From contig CM025855.1 in the NCBI GenBank assembly GCA_003952965.2, positions 8,384,441 to 8,448,440 on the forward strand: a DNA stretch of 64,000 nt, in the 5' to 3' direction. The position numbers and the translations under genes were made by a program. The notes below the pieces were generated by a model. It ran no database searches, was not told the origin of the DNA, and saw nothing but the letters and a program-made list of their open reading frames with translations. Positions 24,464 to 35,748 of the stretch are shown in pieces; within the stretch, counting starts at the first letter, position 1, and the number at the start of each line of letters is the position of its first letter. The DNA comes from Morella rubra. Lineage: Eukaryota; Streptophyta; Magnoliopsida; Fagales; Myricaceae.

Positions 24464-26363
24464 TCAGTTCAACCAAGTAAGGCCCCAATGTGAAACTTGT
24501 ACCTTATAGAACTCATTTTTTATTTATTCTCTTCTCCCACTCTATGTGAGATTCGGGAAATCACAAGGGTCACCACAAACTATTATTTTTATCAAATTAT
24601 ACCTTCTAATTATTGATTTTAGACATTTTTATACATTCTTTTTAAAATTTTTCAGTCAATTCAAATAAAAAATGATTTTTTTCGTCTGTAATGATAATTT
24701 TATACGTATAATTTTTTTGAATTCTCATATTTGCTTTTGATTTGAGTTAATAAAGGCCAACCTAAATTTGTAGTTCCAATATGCAAGACATATATAATAA
24801 AACGAAAAATAGGCCATGTCAAACAACTCTCTACTTTTAACAACCTCACAACCTGAAAGGCTTCAAGCTTGAACACAGTCACCCACTAATTAAGCCTTGT
24901 TAAACATTGAGAAGGAAAAATTAGGGAAATGGAAACACTCCCCCCACCCCCCAAAAAAAAAAAAAAAAAAGAGCAACCCCCAGAACACTGAAACTAGTGG
25001 GCCTCCAAATTCCAATGGAATCAATTCACACATCTTTACCCTTGTCTGTGGGAAGAAGGACGCATAAGCCCACAGAGCCGGTGGCTAGACCCCCTTAATG
25101 GCAAACATATTGGACAACCAGGATCATGACATATTATGAGAAGAATCCTTTGTATCTTCCTCCTAAAAGAAGCCTGACAGGCATGCATGCTCTCTGAGCC
25201 CTGATCGGCTCTACGTCCCCCCCATTGCCATTGATGAGTAGTGCCCGTGTTTATCGTGGTCGGTAATGGGACAATATTGGTGTCAAATCCAGTTCTGCAT
25301 TCCTTCCATATATCATCCCTCAATTGTCTCAGGATATTCATATATTATATATATATATGCGTTTGGTCCTACACAACCAAAGTCGGCAGTTCCTTCTTGG
25401 TTTTCGCTCCACAGCAACGTTAGTGGGATTAAGATGATGATAGGCGTAGGGCACGGGTGGAGACACGTCGACTTATAGAAATAAAAAAAAAAAATGTGAA
25501 ACTCCAAAAGGTCCAACATTATATTTTTAATAAGTAATATTGTAATATTCTAAAATGTATGAACAGTTAAGAAAGCCCCATTTTCCTTTGAAATTAGAAA
25601 AGATGCGGATTTTCGATAATTTAAGGGTAAAATGTAATAATATATAATAATTTAGATCTAATAATAATATTGCTAGCGTAATATATATTAAGAAAAGAAA
25701 CCTCTCTAGTATCCCATCACAGCCTGTTATAACACGTTTGGAACAGTCTTCCCATGTATATCGAAACTACTACGTGTTTGTCAATCTGTTTTTGTTTATG
25801 ATTTACTTGGTAGTTTGGAGCAGCCCAATACGATAATTTATTTGGTTTCACTTTCACTCGAAATGATGGAACTCTTCAATATTATTGTGAGAGTTTTTTG
25901 CTACAATATTTCCCAAAAGATGAGGCAACGGAAGGTTCAAGATTGCACGTCTCCAACTCTTCTATTTTTTTTTTCTTATTAGAGAAAGAAATTAATCTTC
26001 AATTTTTTTTTCTAGTTGGTTGACCTTATTTTATTTATTTTTTAAATATTAAGTAAACGGTTAGTTTGCATTCTGATTAGAGATCAAGAAGGTAATATAA
26101 TAATTCTAGAAAGAAAGTCAACCAATATTCAAATATCGTTCATCTAATAGTGGATAAACAATACACCATGAAAGCTATTTCTATGACACTGCATACAACG
26201 CCGAAGATTTATTAAGGTCTATAATTTTCTGGTCATGTTTGATTTGATCTTGGAGATATTGGTACACCTGACATCAAACTCTTTTTAATGTTGGAACAAG
26301 TTTTCTTTTTAGCATTCAAGAGCAATAGTTTAATGATTGGAAAAATAAATTTTTACTCTTAAA

Positions 26364-26508
26364 CAGTGACGGATGCAGAGAGGCGGCCGCCCCCCATTGG
26401 ACAGGCCAAAAAAAAAATTTAGACGTAATTTTTTTTTTTTTTTTAAAAAAAAAATTTTATCTTAAAAATTTGCTCCCTTCAAATTAGGTTCTGGATCCAC
26501 CATTACTT
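26364..26508. mobile_element. Short hAT-like miniature element
   Basis: The left end CAGTGACGGATGCAGAG is roughly inverse to the right end (CTGGATCCACCATTACT), and a partly matching 8-bp flank is present. The interior is a T-run against an A-run. It resembles the element at 22.4 kb in its terminal GGCGG/GACGG-type sequence. The right boundary is uncertain by a few bases. Confidence 0.4.
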
Positions 26509-28681
26509 TTGAACATGTAAGTTCGAATCCTACTACTTACAAATAAGTCTTTGATTTAAATGGTACTTGAATTGTGAGGATAATTAAACGTTGTAGATTT
26601 GTTATTACATTTGAAGCAACGTTAATCCGTAGTACACCGAAATTAACCCTTAAAAAGCATTTAATATTGGAAAGCTAGTCTAGGCGTAATCATATTAACC
26701 TCACCAGCGATTTTATCCAGATCCTAATTTTGATTGTAATTTGATTGGACAACACCATTAAGAGGCACCTTTTCTGTTTTTGCTGTTGTGGATGGAGAAA
26801 GGTAAACCGAGACTTCATCATTTCGTCGGAAAGCAACCATGCAGGAGGATTGGTTTACTCAAGAGCTCTCTCAAAAAGTACTTTAGGGGAAAGTTCATGC
26901 AAATTCCGTACATGCGTAATTAATATACTGACCAAATTTACTTTTTTCTTCTCTATATTTTGGATAAATCCAACTAGACTTGATCAGCATTATTAATATG
27001 AGGTCGGCTAGCTAGCTGCTTTCACTGACCATAAATTTGGCCGACGCTGATGAAGTTACCGAGGGATAGTAATAATGATAATAATATGTACCACCGTCAA
27101 TCTACCTCTTAAAATTTCACTTACCTACTAATCTAAGTTCTAACTTTAGAGTTCAATAAAATGATCGATTCCCTAGAGAATCATCATATTCATTTTCGAA
27201 TAACACAATTATATATGTCATACATACATTACCTCAATGTTTACTTTTGCTCCTTTCAAAATATCCACTCTGATAATTAAAAAGAAATGAATAAATATAC
27301 ATTTTTCCCACCCATTAGGAGGATCTTTGACACGTTACACCTAAAATCATTATTTTGTTCTTATTGAATCACCATTCTACGTTCAGTTTTAGTCAAATTG
27401 TCAGTGATATTAGAGACTTGAGAAACATTTCAAGAGTTAGGGTTAATAATCTGAAAATGTGGGTTTCCTCTATCAGATTAAATTCGAGAAAATGATGATT
27501 TTAAAGTATTAAGGGAAGAAACAGCGGGCAGTTCAAGACGGAAACAGTGTCTTCAAGGATAAAATTTACTGGAGGGAAGCTTGACCAGCTATCTCAAGTG
27601 TCTGAGTCGAGTTGCACGCAGGTACCCATGAGAGGTTCCCCAAAACCTCACACTTCAATAAGGGTTTTGACTCTTTTGGAAATGTTTTAAGAAATCATGT
27701 TCAAGAGTAATCAAAGGAGCTAATAGAGAGTTGCTTGATCGAGACAGAATAATTGCAAGGCAGAACTTGCAATAGCCCAAATCTCCGATGAAGAAAAAGC
27801 AACAGCATGAGATTGTGATTCTTTTTCCTTCCCCCCCCCCCCCCCAATTAACAGTAGTTTGGTGATTGAATTTACTCAAATAGTTTTTTGAAGTCCGTAG
27901 CTTATTTTGTTACGTCCACAAGTACTTGTAATCATATATCATTTGAATATTAACTCCTTATAAACAAGAAAAAAAAAAAGAGTTATTATGAGAAAAATAG
28001 GCAGAAAAAGCAAAAGAAATAATTAGGAAAAATGAACTATGACAAAAATTAAAATGAAGAATGAAATACAAGTAAAAAAAAAAAAAAGGTAAAAGGAGCT
28101 GAAATAACTATAATAGAGCATAAAATTTATTGAACATAATTAATTGGAATTAAAAAAAAAAAAAAAAAAAAACTCGACACAATTTCATATCATTTCAACC
28201 GTACGAAAATTACATGGCTCCTTTGTTTTTGACAAACAAACTGGCAACCTGATGAAACAATCCAAGTCTGTCGAAGTTTCATGTCCCAACGACCTATCCT
28301 ACACAAGGATTATAGGTTGATCCTATTACAACTAATACATTGGTTGGCTGTCAATCAGAAGGACAGGCAAGGTGGGGAAACGAACAAGAAAACAGGGACA
28401 ACAGCTCAAAAGTAAGGGTACTTACCCCGTATAACTTTATAAGTTTTCGCATGTCTCGTGCATAAGTTCGACCTGCTATGACTACAAAATTGGTTAAAAT
28501 CCTCGAAAAATTAAAAAGAAAAATCCAAACAGACTACGAAACGAAAAAATAAATGACGACTCCGACATCTGGCATATATTTGGAAGATTAGCTCATTTGT
28601 AGTTGAAAGCCTCTGTAGAAAGGATGGCACAAGGAAAATGAAAGCTCTTGCCCGACAAAATAGCTCACACTTTCGCTTGGC

Positions 28682-31600
28682 TTAGGCTTCATTTATTAAA
28701 GATTTCAACTCTAGTCGGAATGTGGCAACTTTTTCCGCTTCCACAGCCATCACTAATCCCATAAACCTATAATTTTTTAGCTGCAAAAAATTCATAAAAA
28801 CAAAAAAAATAGAATGTCAGGTTATCAGGGTCACGAGCCTAAGAATAAAGCCGCGGGGCAGCAGATGACTGTCTCCACTCCAGCAGCATCAACTGAAAAA
28901 CAGAAAAGCACAATTGAAAGAGGACTCTTGGGTTGGCATTGTATTCATATTTCTGGAGTAGGAACCAATAGATATAATTCTGCAGAAACTGCATCATTTA
29001 AGTCCCGATACAAGGAAGGATACCCATAAGCATATAGCCACAGCAGAACTAATGCACCAGGAATAAGCCACATTACTGAGTCCCTCTAAACCTAGATTAT
29101 GAAATGATTGTCTCATCTGTGTGAATTTCAATTGCTACAACAGCAGCTAATCTAGAAATACCATTCACACCATAGAACATTCGTGCTTCTTTGCTGACTG
29201 AAAAAACACTCATGAACACAATAACCTCCCCAAACACCCCCACCTCCTCAAAATCTCTACTTGAAAAACCGGAGAAAGTGTGAGAATAAAAAGATGAAAC
29301 AAAAAAATTATGGAACATTTTCTTAAAGGAGAAAATGAAAGAAGAATCTTGTGGCATGTGTATGGTGCCACTGCGTCCAAGAAATAGATGAATAGGAAAA
29401 CATTTGTTGCATACTTACCAAGAGAGTGCGGTAGCTGATATTTACTCAAAACACAAGTGTGATATACTGGCATTAGGACTTGTGAGCCCGAAAAACAATA
29501 CTCATGCTCTACGAAATTATGATAGGTTCTAGGTAGTAGGAGACCTAGTTAATTCAGTGAAGTCAGCCCCAACACATTATGATAGGCTGTAACCAAAAGA
29601 ACACCAAAAAACTAACCTCATGAGATGCAACCTGCTGCGTCTGCAAAGGAAAGTCGAAGGACCACAGGCTAAGCTGAAACAAATTTGGGAAAAATCCAAT
29701 CACAAGTGAGAGACTTGGCATATGCCATAGGTAGAGTTACTGAAAAAAAAAAACAATCACGGGATATACAACTTAATATATAATCTTGTTTCTATTTGGA
29801 AATTTGTAATATAGGTATCAGTACCCTGTGAAAAATCTCATCCTCTGGCTTTGTATATATTATAGCCTCATCAATGTCATTTCTCAGCTTCTTCTTCTGA
29901 TCTGCATTCTTATGCTGTAGTTTGCATCCAGAAACAGATACAAAAAAAATGGAAATCGTAAGTGAGACAACAAGAGAAGTTGCTGACAGTAATGTTGGTT
30001 CATCTAAAACCAAAAGCAACCCAAAATGGGCAAGCAAGAAGATGCCATGATAGGTACCTTGTAAATTTTACTGACTAATATGTAAGTCTTAAAGCGGAAG
30101 GAATTCCTGAGCTCTTCTGTGGGCTACCAAAGCAACACGAGGACATAAAAGTTTAACAGAGGAAGCTGTTTCCAACAGGTAAATAAACAGACAGTGGTCA
30201 TGCTCATCCCTCCATTATGTTAGCATCTAACCTCATCTTCTGTAGCCCATGAGACTTCATCAAAGAGGGCATCATAAAGAGGTGGCAAAAGCTGGGGAGG
30301 AAGATTCACCACACGCTGAGAGACCAGAAGCCCCACATTCTGTACTTGCTCTCCGAAGAGTGATCTCAGATCATCTACTATACCCTTCTCCTGGCATTCT
30401 TTAAGAAGGAACTCCTTGAGCTCCATGATACATTTATGGTCCTGAAACAAAACCCAGGGTCTGGTCAGGCAGGTGATTTAGTAATAGTTAGCTTGTCTTT
30501 GAATGTTCAAGTTACCTGCAAGTCAACAATCAAACTACTTACCGTTCTAGCAAGGATAACTGCTAAAAACAATCAATTGTGGAAGGAAAGTGGAGGGTTA
30601 ATCAAGTAACCAGCCTTATCAGTTCTATATCAAGACACGTGCAAAAGAAATGTAATCAGGGCTCCAACAAAATAACTTAACACCCCAACATGTGGGTTTG
30701 GAGATGTTTTAATAATTTATTGTCAACACGGGGTAAATATAAAATGCAAATAGAGTTGCAGAGATACAATAATTGTCACTATGCAACCAGGTGACCTCCC
30801 CTAACAAAAATTTTATGAGGCTAACTACATATCGACAATTATAGGGTCAAACAGATATGGAAAACTTACGCTTCACCCCCACAAACTTTCACCCAGTTCA
30901 CAATGTAACCCCAACAAAATTGTTCTTGACAATCTTCTAAACTATTACCTTTTGCAATTGACCTCATTGGTTAAAATCTTAATTGAGGGGGTGAATTGCA
31001 AAGAAGTCGTAGCTTAGGAAGTCAATTGCCAAGAATAGTAGTATGAAAGATTGCATTGGAAAGTGGGTATTTTATGGGGTCAAGGTGATTTTCCTAAACA
31101 ATATTAAAGGCAAGTTTGAAAAAGGCAAGATAAAGGCAGAGCTTTCACTTGCAAGTAAAAATGGGACTTAAATCAAAAGAAAAGTGCAAGGACAGTGGAT
31201 CCCTTAATATGGGTCGTATTCAATCTGGTGTCAGCCCATCTGAAACAAGTGAAAATAGGGAGAAGGAACTGGCAGCAAATACAGTCCCAGATTTAGAAAT
31301 AAGTTGCTTGCCTTGTATCTTTGTAAATTTAGCGCAGACATGAGAGAAAAAACTCCATCATCTTCGTCACCCTCTATTTTAACTACAGTCCCTACTGTGG
31401 TCTGTCCCAATATCAAGTCAACAAAGCCACTCAAATCCCATTGCTTATTATCAAGGTATGTTTGCAGCAAGGTCTTCACTCCATGAAAATCGTTGGGTTT
31501 TGGATCGAAGAATGCAAAATCTGCTTGAATCTCTCCCTTCATATATATAGACAGAATATCATAAACATACATAATAAAAACTGGTCAAGATTACTGAAAT

Positions 31601-31996
31601 CTCATGTACTAGAACACATGATAAGGAAAAACAGAATGGTTACATCAAACTCTTCTTCATCAGAAGATGCATCGTGTTCACTCTTCTCTTCCATAGTGTG
31701 TGTTAAAGATCCATTACCTAGAAAGCAGGACAAAAGGTAGTTTGTTTTCCCAAAAACCAACAGACTTCAAGCAGAACGAAAATGACAATAATTTATGTGT
31801 TGAATTAAGATAAAGAGCAAATATGATTTCAAATACCTGCAGATTTTGGGAGAGATTTTCTGCGCAGTTTAAACTCTTGCATTTGTCGCTTGGCCATGTA
31901 AGAAGATGCTACCTGAGCAGCTGAACGAGAAAAAGAGGAAAAGGTCAGAGGCTGAGGTTTCAACAATCGGCCATGCCTTGTCGGTCTCCGCGGCAT
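28682..31996 (-). CDS. BCCIP: BCCIP/BCP1 homolog (protein BCCIP homolog)
   Basis: Nuclear protein of the BCP1/BCCIP family. The human member binds BRCA2 and p21; the yeast member is a chaperone and export factor for ribosomal protein L23. Eight coding exons join in phase to 326 residues: 31996-31837, 31717-31644, 31536-31312, 30441-30232, 30123-30058, 29914-29825, 29673-29617, 28780-28682. Family-typical blocks are ADFAFFDPKPNDFHGVKTLL, then DLILGQTTVGTVVKIEGDE, NVGLLVSQRVVNLPPQLLPP, and the C-terminal FMGLVMAVEAEKV. Exon 2 is acidic (DASSDEEEFD). The start MPRRPTRHGR opens a basic N terminus. Intron 3 uses a GC donor (AAG|GCAAGC at 31312/31311), inferred because it alone keeps phase with the next exon. 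Introns 3 and 7 are the largest; intron 3 holds a miniature transposon. All other introns are GT-AG. Confidence 0.92.
30859..31094. mobile_element. Mutator-like miniature element in BCCIP intron 3
   Basis: The ends are inverse to each other (GGAAAACTTACGCTTCACCC on the left; GGAAAATCACCTTGACCCC as the reverse complement of the right), and partly matching 9-bp flanks are present. The interior includes paired CACCC and GGGTG stretches like those of the elements at 38.0 and 42.1 kb. It lies inside an intron and does not touch splice signals. Confidence 0.45.
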
Positions 31997-33103
31997 CGTG
32001 TTATCTCTGGATAAGAGAGAAAAAAGGAAAAAAATCAAGTTCATTCGATGAAAGTTTAGAATTGATTTTCGAAGCAGAACTTCCAAAAATTATGACCTTG
32101 ACAAAGTACAGTGTATCTAAGAGAGCATCTCATATAACTGGCTACAAAATAGATATGTCATGAGGAAACACACAGGAATTCATGTGAAATATAGATGTAA
32201 GATAATGGGAAAAAAAGCAGTGATACACCTACAGGACAGAAGACAAAAATGACTGGCATGTGGAGTGAAGAGTATAGATGCAAAGAAACTCTTTTTTTTC
32301 CCTAAGCAAAAAGAAAGTCATTTGGTGCTTCACTTTTACTAACTTTTCGGGACAACAGTGTAGTAAATTTGGATGAATAACAAAAATGTAAGGCAATGAA
32401 AATTTACACAACAAATCATTCCAAATACTACTAATTGCAAGATATTAAGCAAAACTCGCATCCAGAAAGTTTCTGGATTACTTCATAACAGATGATTTCC
32501 TTTCACCCTTTACCCTTTCAACAATTATGTAAGTAGGATGGAAAAAAGCAAAGCACAACTGATACATCTGATTCTGAACTTATATTACTCATTGGAAGTT
32601 TTTCACCACCAACTTGAAAGAGAAAGACATTTCTCTCTCTTCATCAAGAATTTCTCAGGTGATACTGATAGAGTAAATATCTATGTGGCAAGAATATGAT
32701 GAAACTACATTTCATTACAGAAGTTCCTTCTTCCATTTTTCTTTTGGCCATATCGACTAGAAAGATACGATTTGAAACACAAACATACATAATTGCACTT
32801 GTGTGCATTTCCTTTCTTCTGCCCATGTCTCTGAGAAAAAATCCAATAAACTTTTACTACCTTCTAAGTATTCACATGTGCTTTTAACTAACATTTATAC
32901 CCATGTCTATTCACATAAGGAGGGAAAAAAAAAAGACATTACAACTTCAAAATACAGATTTTTCAGCACCCGTACAGAAAAAAACCTCAACTCTGCCTAA
33001 TCACTAATTTAGCTTAAACAACACGAGCTCAAAAGTGCTATTTCTAATGCATATACTCGAGCACAGAATGAAAGAGATGGATGGGATTTGAGGAAAAATG
33101 TTA

Positions 33104-33871
33104 TCAAAGAAACAGAGAAACATAGACTCTGTGTTCCTTTTCTGCTTCTTCTTCGGACAAATTACACAAATGCAGCTCAGGGTTTTTGAGTGGCTTCAAA
33201 GCATTAAACTCATCTCCTGATTGTCGGAAATCGTTACAATCTCCACTAAGACTAATAGAAAGCATGTAATCACACGTAAGCCTCCTCTGGCACTCACAGA
33301 AAGGCAGCCTTTACGGCATTTCAATATCGGTTATCTAAGCTCAAAACAAATTTTAGTTCCACAATTTCGAACGTGAGTACCAATGAATGATTTGGCTTTC
33401 ATGCCCCCTCCTTAGGAAGTGCGGCCACCCTTAGTTCCTAAATCCTTAGTCAAAAGTCCAACATAATGCATGCTACTAAATCTCAAGATTAAAACCAAGA
33501 AGTTAACTAACAATTTGCAAAACCCTGAAGTGTAATAGTACCTTCAGATTGGCTAATGCCTGGCTGGACAGTATGCTAAACTCTGCAATAGCCTTTGGAA
33601 TCACCGAACTTATTGGTTTTGCCACCTCCAAAGTCTTGTCCACAAACCCAGTATATCTAGTTCTATTTTTACACAAATTGCTTTCTTTAAAACACGAGCA
33701 AAACCAAAATCTCAATAACTCAACTACATGAACAGAAGCATGCACAAAAACAAAAAATGCCTGGTCAAAGTCAGTGAAAAGAAAGTCGGCTACTTGAAAG
33801 ATCTGAGACGAAGGGTCCCCGACGGCTGGAATCGAGAGAGAGGTGTCGAGAATGGTTTGCAAAAGAGACAT
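33104..33871 (-). CDS. Unrecognised small gene, probably two or three exons
   Basis: I do not recognise this protein. From ATG 33871 the minus strand reads MSLLQTILDTSLSIPAVGDP and onward in one open frame to TGFVDKTLEVAKPISSVIPK and LANLK, ending at a good donor (AAG|GTACTA, exon edge 33541). A CAG|AGG acceptor at 33286 gives an in-phase final exon of 61 codons (RRLTCDYMLSISLSGDC, then FNALKPLKNPELHLCNLSEE, ending with a TGA at 33104-33106). The T-rich part at about 33660-33757 looks like an intron, but its donor is unclear: a GC site or an internal GT would both be weak. It lies about 1.1 kb upstream of BCCIP on the same strand and is separate from it. It could also be an expressed pseudogene. 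Confidence 0.35.
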
Positions 33872-34153
33872 TGAGTGCAAACGAGAGAGACCTAAACTGC
33901 GAGAGGTTTGGACTGCAACAAGCTTGGACTACGATAGCTGCATGCAGAAGATAAGGATCAGCAAGGCCGAAGAGGGAGATTGTGATTTGGGGGCATCGGG
34001 GTGAAGGGTGTGCATGGTTGTCACACTATTTTTTTTTTTGGTCCATTAAGGCCAAATCGAGGCCTATTTTAGGTCATGTTGTGCAAATTTCATTCTAATG
34101 CCATTGGCCAGATTTACAAAATGAGGAAAGTTTAGGAGAAATCCAACATCGTG

Positions 34154-35748
34154 TAGGGCTGTTCAACCCCGGTGTAGGTGCCGGTTTATGGCCAAAACCG
34201 GCACCTACACCGGATAGGCTGGTTTTCAAATATCGGCCACCTACACCTACACCGTTAAGGGCAATAACCGACCCTTAGTGGTGCGGTTCCCGGTTAACCT
34301 GCATTTACATAAGAGGTCAAATTAGAAAACATCATTAGTTTAGATTTATGCGTGCTGACCAAATTTGCTAACGATTTCTGGTGGTCCTGAACGATAATAC
34401 AATACTATAAGGCAGACAAAACTGAAGCAGCAGGAGAAGAATAAGAAATTCTGATCAAAACCAGTAAATTACAATTCAAGTCAAAGAGAAAATTAAACAG
34501 AGCCCTTTCTGAAAAAAAAGAGCAAGAAATTGCAAATAGAGAGAGCAAAAGTGCAACAGAAAACTTTAGGAAAACTTGGCTTTCCTTTTGCTAGAAAAGG
34601 AATCACATCAATTTCTTCTGACGCATAAACCAAATGAAAGATGCATGGGAGATGCCATTAAATAACAAAAGAAGTATAGAAGACGGGAAAACTACTGACT
34701 CGAGAAAAAAAAAGAGACAGATAACAAACAAAAGGTACACATGCAAGAATACATAATATCTAGAAAAGGGTTCAAGAGATGAGGACAAAAGCCTGTCTTC
34801 CAACATAATGCATGCAGGAAAAAATAATTTCCATATTTCCAATTGTATTCTCCTGTACATCAAATATCCATGAATGCCAGAGGAAATGGAGAGGAGATGG
34901 AATTGTAAAGCTAGAACCATCTTCTCATTGTACAGATCACAGGGCCCTGAATCCAACCAACCAGGGAGCGTGTCATTGAAATAATTGCCATCCAATGTTA
35001 AAATGCGAAGTATCGCCAATCTGGATATCCCAGGTGGAATTGAACAGTACATAAAATTTGAGCTCAAGTCCAAAAGTTCAAGCGAAGATAGCCTATGAAT
35101 CTTATCCGGTAGTGGTCCCCAAATCCCCAAAGAAACTAAGCTAAGAACCCTTAAGCTGGGTAATCTTGTCCATGTGGTCACGAAGGAATCAATGGAGAAA
35201 CTTTCAGAGAGTCTTATTAGGAATTGCAAATCCATTGAACCCACTGACCTTGGCAAGCTCATCTCTCATAATTTTGAGTTTAGTAACAGAACTTTCCTGT
35301 TACTGAACTCTGAACACGAAAAAAAAAAATTAAAACCCCTAACATTGCAAACAAATGGGGAAAAGTTAACGTGAAGGAGGGGAGAAGATGAGAGTACCTA
35401 TGATGGTTGGCGAAGGGTGGTTGTGCCGCCTGTGCGCAGGGAGTTTGGAGAGGGAGGGGACTGGGGAGGGAGAGAGAGGCAAACAGCGAAGAAGAATTGA
35501 AGAAAGGGGGGGAGGGTTCGACTGTGAAGAAGAACTGGGAGGGAGGGGGGACAAATGACTACGTCGTTTAATATAACAAAATAAAATAATAAAATAAAAC
35601 CCGGTTTTACAGATACTCGGGAACCGGTAAAATCACCAAAATTTTCAACATATAGGCCACCGGCACCAGCGCCGGTTAGGCCGGGTACCGGGAACCCGGT
35701 GCTGGTACCCGTGGAACTGGATTTTATCAGTTGGGCTGAACAGCCCTA
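34154..35748. mobile_element. Non-autonomous hAT-like transposon that has captured host gene sequence
   Basis: The termini are inverted repeats: TAGGGCTGTTCAACCC at the left and the reverse complement of the right end TAGGGCTGTTCAGCCC. The 8-bp flanks ACATCGTG (34146-34153) and ACTTGGGG (35749-35756) agree at 5 of 8 positions, as for an aged hAT target duplication. Subterminal regions are rich in short inverted copies of CCGGCACC/GGTGCCGG (34180-34260 and 35600-35710), a feature of hAT transposase binding zones. There is no transposase. The interior instead carries a 5'-leader-like CT-rich block (about 35390-35545) and a leucine-rich-repeat receptor fragment (34948-35262), both read on the minus strand. 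Confidence 0.8.
34948..35262 (-). pseudogene. Captured fragment of a leucine-rich-repeat receptor-like gene
   Basis: About 105 codons give clear plant LRR repeats: LPSLRVLSLVSLGIWGPLPD, then SSLELLDLSSNFMYCSIPPG, then LAILRILTLDGNYFNDTLPG. The wording matches the N-terminal LRRs of the inactive LRR receptor kinases related to Arabidopsis At3g03770 (from memory). The match ends abruptly after GWLDS. The remaining LRRs, membrane span and kinase domain are missing. Because the fragment lies wholly within the hAT-like termini at 34154 and 35748, I read it as a transduplicated piece and not a gene. An intact parent should exist elsewhere in the genome. Confidence 0.85.

Larger units (their letters stand above)
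22633..28681. other. Gene-poor AT-rich intergenic DNA
   Basis: Apart from the two miniature elements listed within it, this stretch shows only homopolymer runs (for example an A-run at about 24952 and a C-run at about 27832) and short ORFs without recognisable features. A region at about 23.28-23.42 kb has wording similar to Mutator-type miniature elements seen elsewhere in the window (ACTATCA and TTTTGTAAATT repeats), but I cannot define its ends. Confidence 0.4.

Noticed and set aside
28781-29616. Exon-like short ORFs on the minus strand inside BCCIP intron 7 (for example near 29097-29200)
   Set aside because: They do not match the family, and the true last exon (28780-28682) joins exon 7 in phase with the expected C terminus.
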